Assembly (NCBI GenBank): GCA_033297205.1
Contig: MU859172.1
Span: forward strand, 1-64,000
Direction of reading: 5' to 3'
Origin: Pseudoneurospora amorphoporcata
Taxonomy: Eukaryota; Ascomycota; Sordariomycetes; Sordariales; Sordariaceae
Length of the DNA stretch: 64,000 nt
Each line of letters starts with the position of its first letter. The stretch's first letter is position 1. The notes beneath the pieces were generated by a model that was given only the letters and a program-made list of their open reading frames with translations, was not told where the DNA came from and ran no database searches. The position numbers were made by a program, and so were the translations under genes. Below are positions 57,204 to 64,000 of the stretch, piece by piece.

Positions 57204-59451
57204 GTGAGATCAAGCATATTGCTACTAATTTGTGGTTTGTGTGGCTCGCCTCATGATCGCGGACAAGCAGGAAGAGCATGGGGAGCTTTTTGTACCGTCG
57301 AGTGCTCTTTCCGTTTGGAAAACCTTTCGAATAACTCGTATCTCGATGTCATACCTCTCTCCCATTGCACCTGGTTGAACTGATAACGAAGAGTGTCTTC
57401 CAGAAGGAATCGATCCAGATCGATAACTGCGTGCACTTTGGTCCAAGTCTGACGTCCCCATGTGTCCATGTTACCTTTCTCCTGCTTTCTCCCAGCCCCG
57501 ATGTCCGTCCCTGGAGGATGCGACCACGAAACCCGGTTAAACAACAAGATGATGTCTCCGGTAAAATCACCACGGGCAACTTTGACGCTGTCGATAAGGC
57601 CGGTGGCAGTGTTGGGCTGGGTTGGGCTGATGGCCCAACATCGAGGCCAGTCACACCTTCATTCTAAAAACTGGATCCCCGAGTCTTGATACCAACCCCA
57701 ACGGCTCTGCGTCAGCATCAGGTGAGCGAAGCCAAGAAATCTCCATCATGAAGATTCGTCAACAAAAGACTAGACCTGACCAGCAGCTTCCAGATCGTCG
57801 TTCTGGGCAATATGCCTTCGCATCCCGCTGGCCGTCCGGAAATATCTTCTTTTCCCATGAATCCGAACAACCCCGACCAGGAATGACTCCAAGGCACTAT
57901 TTATACATTTGCTCCACCCTAAGCGTTGTTTTGGTGATAACTTCATCAATATCTCATTTAGAGACGAATGCAGACTGACGGTAGTGCTTGGGGTGAGTAT
58001 CCTGCTTGACCCTTCAGCGCCAATACAAGACACTCATTCACCAACACCAACACTCAACCCTTGCCCACCTCAGGGTAGTCTCATATCAAACTCTCAATGT
58101 GAAAATCACCCGAGTTAAAAGTTTGACTTTATCCACGAACCCAAGCGCGGGAAGCACTGAAAAGTTTAAGGGGCGACCAGCAAGCAATGCCACTGTAGCA
58201 GTCCAAGGTTCAAAGCCCAGAATCCAGCATATCACTCTCGACTCCAGTCTTGCCACTTGCCGCCCAGATCATATGTCTAGACATACTTTCCATATGCCTC
58301 AAAGGCCCGAAGCGGCTCAGCAGATACTGGTTGAGTGTTGACAACGGATGGGGCCACCCAATCGGCTTGTCTCTCCCACACCTCCACGCCCACGGACGGC
58401 ATGCATTCTTTACCCCATGGGAAACCCCAGCACCCCAAATGATACTTGTTTTGTATGAGCTTCAGTCTCCACGTTTTCCGAACTGTGACGAAAGTTGGTT
58501 CGGTCTGCATGTACCTGACTTCGAAGCATCTTCTTTCTGCCTCTGCCGCTGTGGTGTTGATTTGAGATACATACTTCAGGGGTGGTAAATGCGGGCGGCG
58601 CCCTGTAGATTGTCTTTCCACCAGGAAAAGAACATATGAGCAGGCATGGCCTTCCTGCCTGAGTTCAACAGACATCGTAGGAGTGGCTAGTGGAACCTGG
58701 TATGTATAGCAATATACCAGGCGTGGCCACTATTTATCCGGTTGGAGGCTCCTTTCACCCGCTCCAGACCTCTTCCTTCTTGTCTGTCAGTTCGGCAACC
58801 ACAAACGACCCTGACCAGTCTCATAGTCTAGGTTGTTTCTGTATGTTTCATTCTTGTCAACTGGCCTTGGCCTTCCACTTTTCACCCAAAACGAAACGGC
58901 GGCATGACCATAAAGGCAAACCACCCCCATCCATTATTTAAAGGAAGACCACAACCCAGAAACATACCTGGTAGCCCGGAGGAACGGCAATTGTCGACGA
59001 ATCCGGCAGTGGCTACAATAACGTTTGGACCGCCTGTAGACCAATCACTTATATTATACCCAAATGAGAAGAAGACCTTCAGCCTTGTTTCTGTAGCATC
59101 GGCAGTTCGAGCCTGAAATCATCCTACGTCTTGGCAGGAAATTTCGTCAACCTGGTCACGGCTGGCCACGGTTTGATTATGATGTTGCGGTGTTGAGGGA
59201 GAGAAGCCGGCTGGTGGAAAAAATGGAAAGGGAGAAAGGCGATCGGGGCTCATGTATAAGTGCGTCGTGCGACATCACGATCCCCCCTCGTCCTCTTTGC
59301 TCTTGCTTCTGTCTTGATATCTTGTCTTCAGCAGCAACAAGCCAGTCCTGTCTCTTTCCAGAGCTGCTTTTCATCCTCAACAACAGTCGCCTCACCACCG
59401 AACACCCATCCCGACACTCAGGTTGTGTTGAAAGAGACAAAGAAAGACAAG
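57204..59451. other. Unassigned region after the truncated paralogue
   Basis: About 2.2 kb without a gene I can support. Open frames on both strands up to ~130 codons show no motif, and no splice model joins them coherently. It may hold decayed gene sequence. The last 120 bp form a CA/TC-rich leader before 59452. Confidence 0.4.
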
Positions 59452-59871
59452 ATGCAGTCGTGGGCAACCCTCGTCGCCGGCCTAGCGCGTGCTGCTAGCA
59501 AACGGTGCCGTCGCGCAAAACATGTTGCGTTTCGCCTGCTCTCAACTAGTCATCGACCGCGTCGACCCCCTCGTCAACCCGGGCCTCCGCTACACGCCCC
59601 ATCTGCACCAGATTGTCGGCGGTAACTCGTTCGACCTGACCATGGACCCGAACTCGCACGACTTGGCTTGGCCGGCCAGTCGACCTGCACGTCGTGCAGC
59701 TTCGCCCAGGATCTGTCCAACTAGTGGACGGCCGTCATGTTCTTCAAGGCTAAGAACGGTAGCTACCACCGCGTGCCCCAGGTCGGTAACGGCGGTCCTC
59801 AGGGCGCACTCATCAAGGGTGGTCTTGATGTGCATTATATCCCTAGCGGCAAGGTTACTGCTTTTAAGCCG
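59452..59871 (+). pseudogene. DUF1996 secreted-protein pseudogene, first exon
   Basis: The signal peptide starts MQSWATLVAGLA, but the mature part lies in the next frame (AQNMLRFACSQLVIDRVDPLVNPG, PHLHQIVGGNSFDLTM). That segment is the N-terminal signature of DUF1996 proteins, secreted fungal proteins of unknown enzymology, some fused to WSC carbohydrate-binding domains. A second shift near 59670 returns to the first frame for STCTSCSF. A TAG at 59722 then replaces the Tyr of the usual SNYWTA. The sequence ends at a good GTGAGT donor (59872) with no recognisable second exon. Two compensating frameshifts, one stop and a lost 3' end mean this is dead. The leader is intact, so it may still be transcribed. 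Confidence 0.8.
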
Positions 59872-60481
59872 GTGAGTGCAATCTTTCTCAACACCATGAA
59901 AAAAAAAATAAGCTGAAAACGCAACAAAATTTGAAGATGCAAAATATAACTGTATTCTCTTTTTATCCGTAATGACATGACCCATCCGTGCTTCCTCGTA
60001 TCATCATCACACTCATCAACACTTTCTCCCTCGTCCTGTCTGTCTGTCTTTCTCCAAACGACCTTCTGCGGATCGTCTTGTACGCCATCAAACCCGCCCC
60101 AAAAGATAATCCCACATGATGACGAAAAAAGCAATTTTGAAACACATGCTACATGAATGAACGCAACCAACGGTTTTCATGAGAGTCAATGCTTTTATAG
60201 GTAAGCAACAAAAAAAAGAGAAGAAAAGGAAAAAGAATGCCAAGAATGCCGCCCCGTGAATGCCGTTGAACTCGCCAGAAATTTTGACCATCGAATGAGT
60301 ATGCGATCGTTGTATAGAAGAAACAAAACAGTTTGTGGGCTTCGTTATACAATCATGCTTGCCCATAAACTGCCCCAAAACTTTTGAACAGTGCTGAGCT
60401 TGACTAATCGGCCATTGCTCTCTAGGGTATTCTTCATCGCCAAATTAAAACAAATTGAGACAGTCGGTGTCTGGTGATCGT
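59872..60481. other. Intergenic, convergent
   Basis: Nothing coding is supported here. It holds the former intron of the DUF1996 pseudogene and the 3' UTR of the exchanger gene, including AT-rich stretches. Confidence 0.5.
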
Positions 60482-63400
60482 TCAGTAAGCGACACCACCA
60501 GTACCTCGCCCGACGGTCTTATAGTTGTAGCTCATGTACTGTCCATCATCTCCAAGGGTATCGAAACGGCTGATACCGGCGTCGGATTTCTCGAGCCCGG
60601 TGCTGTAGCCGCCGAAGTAGTAACCAATGACAACGACAAGGTAGCTCAGAAGCAAAATGCTACCCTTGAAGTAGTTGCTCTTCCCTTCGCCATACATATA
60701 ACTCAAAAGGAAGACACACAGGATGACTGTGACCATATCCCACTGCGGGAAGAGGAGGCTGAAGGTATAGCGCGCCATATCTGCGACCGGTACGTCAGCA
60801 GGATAGATGGCAGAGAATAGCACGAGTGCCGGAATCTGCAATAGGCAGACTTGCAAGGCATATGCTGAACCGATCTCCATGGAGAGCGCAATATTGCCAT
60901 TCATAGCAAAGGAGATGGCGTTCTGATTAGGTACAAGTTAGCATCGTTTCTTTTAAAACGGCAGCTGGATCAAAACTTACCAAGAACTCAGTGGTATTGG
61001 GAACAAGGGCAAACAGCGTGATACCGAGGAACTTCTCGTCGATCTCAAAACTCTCAAGAACCACATCCACAGTGTCCACTAGGATCTCGGCAATCATAGC
61101 GTAGAGAACAGTGGCTCCCATGAGAATGATAGAACTCTTGAGACGGCTCCAGTTCGGCGCATCGTGACCACCTCCTGCGTGTGCAGCAGTAGTAGATTCG
61201 CCGCCAACCTCCTCGGAATCCGGGAAAGTGGCAGTACGGATCAAGCCATGGCGGCTTGCCGGAGCAGATGGTTGCTGACCTGTTATCGAGGAGCCTCTTT
61301 CGAGGTGCGAAGTACGTCTTTGGCTGGAATAGTTCCTGGCTGCTACGGTGGCGGCGGTAGCTGCAATCTCAGCGACCTGGTGCACTAGATTGTTATTCTC
61401 GGCATCAGTGAAGCCGGGAATGTTGAGGATGGTCGCCGAATGCTGACTGTCGGTGCCACCATATCCAGTTGATTTAGGAGGGACCATATGGGGAGTGCCG
61501 TTGGTCCTGATAGTCCCCGAGATAGATGAACCTGGCCGCTGCTGCTCGTCAGAGGGGCCCTGGTGACCAACTTGGCGAAGGGATTGACCGAGAATGCGCT
61601 TATAGAGATGCGAGTCACGAACGTCAGCACCTGTGGTGTCACCGAGCGAGGTATGCACCGCTGAAGGCCGAGCACTGTTGCGGGCTGCGTTATCCTCGTG
61701 CTTCTTCTCATCCGCATCGGTATTCCAGATAACGGCGGCATGGGTGCGAAGCGTAAACCAAAGGCCAATGATATATGACAAGAACAGCATGCCAGCGGCG
61801 ATGTAGCAGTAGGGACGGACTGCCTCCAGATAAAACCGGTCATTCATAGCAGGAGTCTGCGAGAAATAACAGCGACGGCAATCTCTCACTGAGCCCCTGG
61901 CATGATCAAAGTTGATACAATCCTGGCAGGTAAGCTCGTGGGTTCCGTAAATCTGATAGAACAAAGTCGGACCAAAGGCGCCAATGACGGCGAATAGCAG
62001 CATGGTTGATGTCACACCGGCCGATTTGGCGTTGAAGCGTTGTGTCTTGCGCTTAATGGCGCCACAGCACATGGAGAGACCCGGAAGGAAAAGAATACCG
62101 GCAAAAATGCTCCCCACAATGCTTCCTTCGACCAGCTGCCCTTTGCCCTGCTGCAGAGCAGCGCAGTAAAGGTAGACCTCGACAATGGTTGAGAAGAATG
62201 CGTTGATGGCAGCACCGAAGCCCATCGACGACTGAGCAGAGATGGAAGCAACGGCTTGGCCGATGAAGTAAGCAAGAGGGATGATGGAGAAGAGGCCAGC
62301 GACGAACAAAAAGGCGGGCGAAGTAAGGAAGTTGTCGATCTCCAACATCCGTTCAAGGACAATCCAGTCAAAGATGACGAACATGACGATGGCCATCAGA
62401 TTAACCAGGAAAATGTTGGTCCCGTCGATGGTATACTTCCAGTACTTTATACCGACAGCACGATACGTGCACACGAGGATGGAAGAGTGCGGCGTGGTGG
62501 AGGCCCGGGCAGTCGAGATATCGGATTCGAACCACAGGGCCAGAGGATGGCGTCGAAGATGGTCGATGAGAAGCATAGTGACCTTGCCCATGGGAATCCA
62601 GAACACCAGAAACCAACAGATTGCCGATACAATGAAGAGCGAGGGCATGATTAGGGTGTAGAAGAAGAGGAAGTAGATGACGCGCCCAATATTCCATTGA
62701 CCACGACCGAACAGTCTTTTTCTCTTCATGCGAGGAAGGTCAGGATCGGAAACATAGCCACGACCGCGGCCGAGCAGGCTCTCCGTCTCGTCGAGTTCCG
62801 AGTCCAGACTCCGGCGGGAGTGGCCAATAATCGACCGGTCTCGATCGGGGCCAAAGAATAGGCGGCCATCCTCGAGGTCACCACTCTGCCATTGCTCGTA
62901 CTCGCTGATGCTTCTGCCTTCGCCCTGGTCCTCGTCCAGATAGGCATCCTGTTGCTCCAAGCGGATGAACTTGCCGAATGGATAGAACAGGTAACCACCA
63001 AGACCCCAGAGGACTCGCCCGTACTCTCTACCACTAGGAGCGGCGGCAAAGATGAAGCAGACAATGGCACCCGTGTAAGCAACGATAGACATCCACCAGC
63101 CAAAGGCCAAGGTCCACATGATGTTAAAGAACAGCAGCCATCGACTGACATGCCCTCCAGGTGAGGAGTGGATATCGCCCTCGGCCGTCTTTTGGACCGA
63201 ACGGTCCTTTTTGTACAAGGCAGGCTTCCATAGCCTGATGCCGAAGGGGTGCGTCTCGTTGATTGCCTGCTGGCGGTCCTTCAGCGTGAAGCTTTCGGCG
63301 TCACTGATATCAGCATCATCGTCCTCTACCGGGGTCTCGCCCTCGGCACTGTCTTGTTCGGTTGGAGGAATCAGATCGACTTCCTCTTCGTGGGCCGGAG

Positions 63401-63997
63401 TGGCCACTTCTTCGATGACATCCGGGGGTTCTCGATCCCGGCTATCGTTTGCTCCATCTTCATCCAAAACCGAGTGTACTCGGGACAAGGGAGCAGGAGG
63501 TAGGTTCCGCCTGCGGGCTGTAGAGCCACCGTAGCTCTTCTGGCGCTCAGCAGCATCACGCTCGACTTCGGTGATGTCGTCATCGACGGAGAAGACCTCA
63601 CCCCGATGGGGGGCCTGGGCATTGGACGAAGTGCGTCGTGTCATTGGAGGCTTGCGAGGTCGTGGTCGTCCGCGATCGGGACCTAGCATAGGCGAACGGG
63701 GGGTGGCGGATTGGGATGCTCGGGAAACGGCACGTTCACGCTCCGAGGGTGCGATGGAGGGCGCGCCCTCCGCATTGGCCACGTTGGCGGCGGTAGGGCT
63801 GTTGACGGCACCTATATATGCGCATGATATGGTCAGCGAGGGTCATCCAAGAAAGTCCAAGAATGCCCAAGGATGCCAAGCTGGGCAGGGGGGGGGGGGG
63901 GGAGATCGCAGAAGGAGTACCCACCAGGAAGGCCGATAGGGTCTGCCAACCTTCGCACAATGTCGGTGGGCTGGAAGCTGGTATCCGGAGGGTTCAT
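60482..63997 (-). CDS. vnx1: VNX1-like vacuolar monovalent cation (Ca2+)/H+ exchanger
   Basis: The model is complement(60482..60922, 60981..63811, 63925..63997), 1114 residues, introns 58 and 113 bp. A ~200-residue disordered Arg/Ser-rich, acidic N-tail is followed by the DUF307-type region with GGYLFYPFGKF. Two Na/Ca-exchanger halves follow: GFGAAINAFFSTIVEVYLY at ~590 and, in the second half, GITLFALVPNTTEFLNAISFAMNGNIALSMEIGSA spanning the last intron. The acidic residues of these alpha repeats carry the ion in CAX proteins. Yeast Vnx1 (908 residues) has the same plan and exchanges Na+/K+ for H+ at the vacuole. The Cys-rich loop CQDCINF...CRRCYF lies between the halves. The initiator is taken as the ATG at 63997, 3 bp from the window edge; a further 5' exon cannot be excluded. 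Confidence 0.9.
63888..63902. repeat. G15 run in exchanger intron 1
   Basis: A run of 15 G (C on the coding strand) lies in the 113-bp first intron, about 75 bp from its acceptor. It could give replication slippage and can misalign reads. Confidence 0.85.
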
Positions 63998-64000
63998 GCT

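Noticed and set aside
1..64000. CRISPR arrays, bacterial operons, rRNA genes or prophage
   Set aside because: No spaced direct repeats, no Shine-Dalgarno-led operons and no rRNA sequence; spliced genes and fungal families show a eukaryotic nuclear locus.

Overview
This is a window of nuclear DNA from a filamentous ascomycete, most likely a Sordariomycete. The genes carry short GT..AG introns (about 50-140 bp, one of 485 bp) with CTAAC/CTGAC-like branch sites. The gene families are typical fungal ones: histone H2A.Z, a PIN4/Cip-type RRM-R3H protein, a MET22-type 3'-phosphonucleotide phosphatase, a VNX1-type vacuolar cation/H+ exchanger, an OrdA-like P450 and a fungal CorA-like membrane protein. 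The mobile elements look hit by a C-to-T mutator (repeat-induced point mutation, RIP): long single reading frames are broken almost only by nonsense substitutions, nearly all TAG.

Layout. Bases 1-8.8 kb are a nested transposon graveyard. It holds the 3' end of a chromodomain Gypsy pol, a LINE with an internally deleted reverse transcriptase, two related LTRs, a Gypsy gag on the minus strand, two further LINE 3' ends and an AT-rich Copia RNase H relic. Bases 9.2-20.9 kb are an oxidative/transport neighbourhood with much decay: a small spliced gene, an intact flavin-dependent monooxygenase, a P450 relic that has lost its haem ligand, a nuclease-fold fragment, a candidate MITE, an intact five-exon P450 divergent from an eight-exon MFS sugar-type transporter, and a frameshifted secreted protein. 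Bases 21.4-44.6 kb are a stable housekeeping block: C2H2 zinc-finger protein, small Gly/Ser-rich protein, H2A.Z, a Cys-cluster/low-complexity protein, an alpha/beta hydrolase, the RRM-R3H protein and the phosphatase, separated by long gene-poor spacers.

Bases 44.7-59.9 kb look accessory. They hold three small spliced genes or relics of unknown function, a protein kinase with an unusual HGD catalytic loop, a seven-exon CorA-like protein, a truncated paralogue of that protein sharing its exon lengths and phases, and a DUF1996 pseudogene. Bases 60.5-64.0 kb carry the VNX1-like exchanger on the minus strand.

The P450/MFS pair may act in one pathway because it shares a 275-bp divergent promoter. 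The monooxygenase nearby could belong to it, but the intervening relics make a working cluster uncertain. All splice models were built by hand from reading frame, splice motifs and phase. They are predictions without transcript support.
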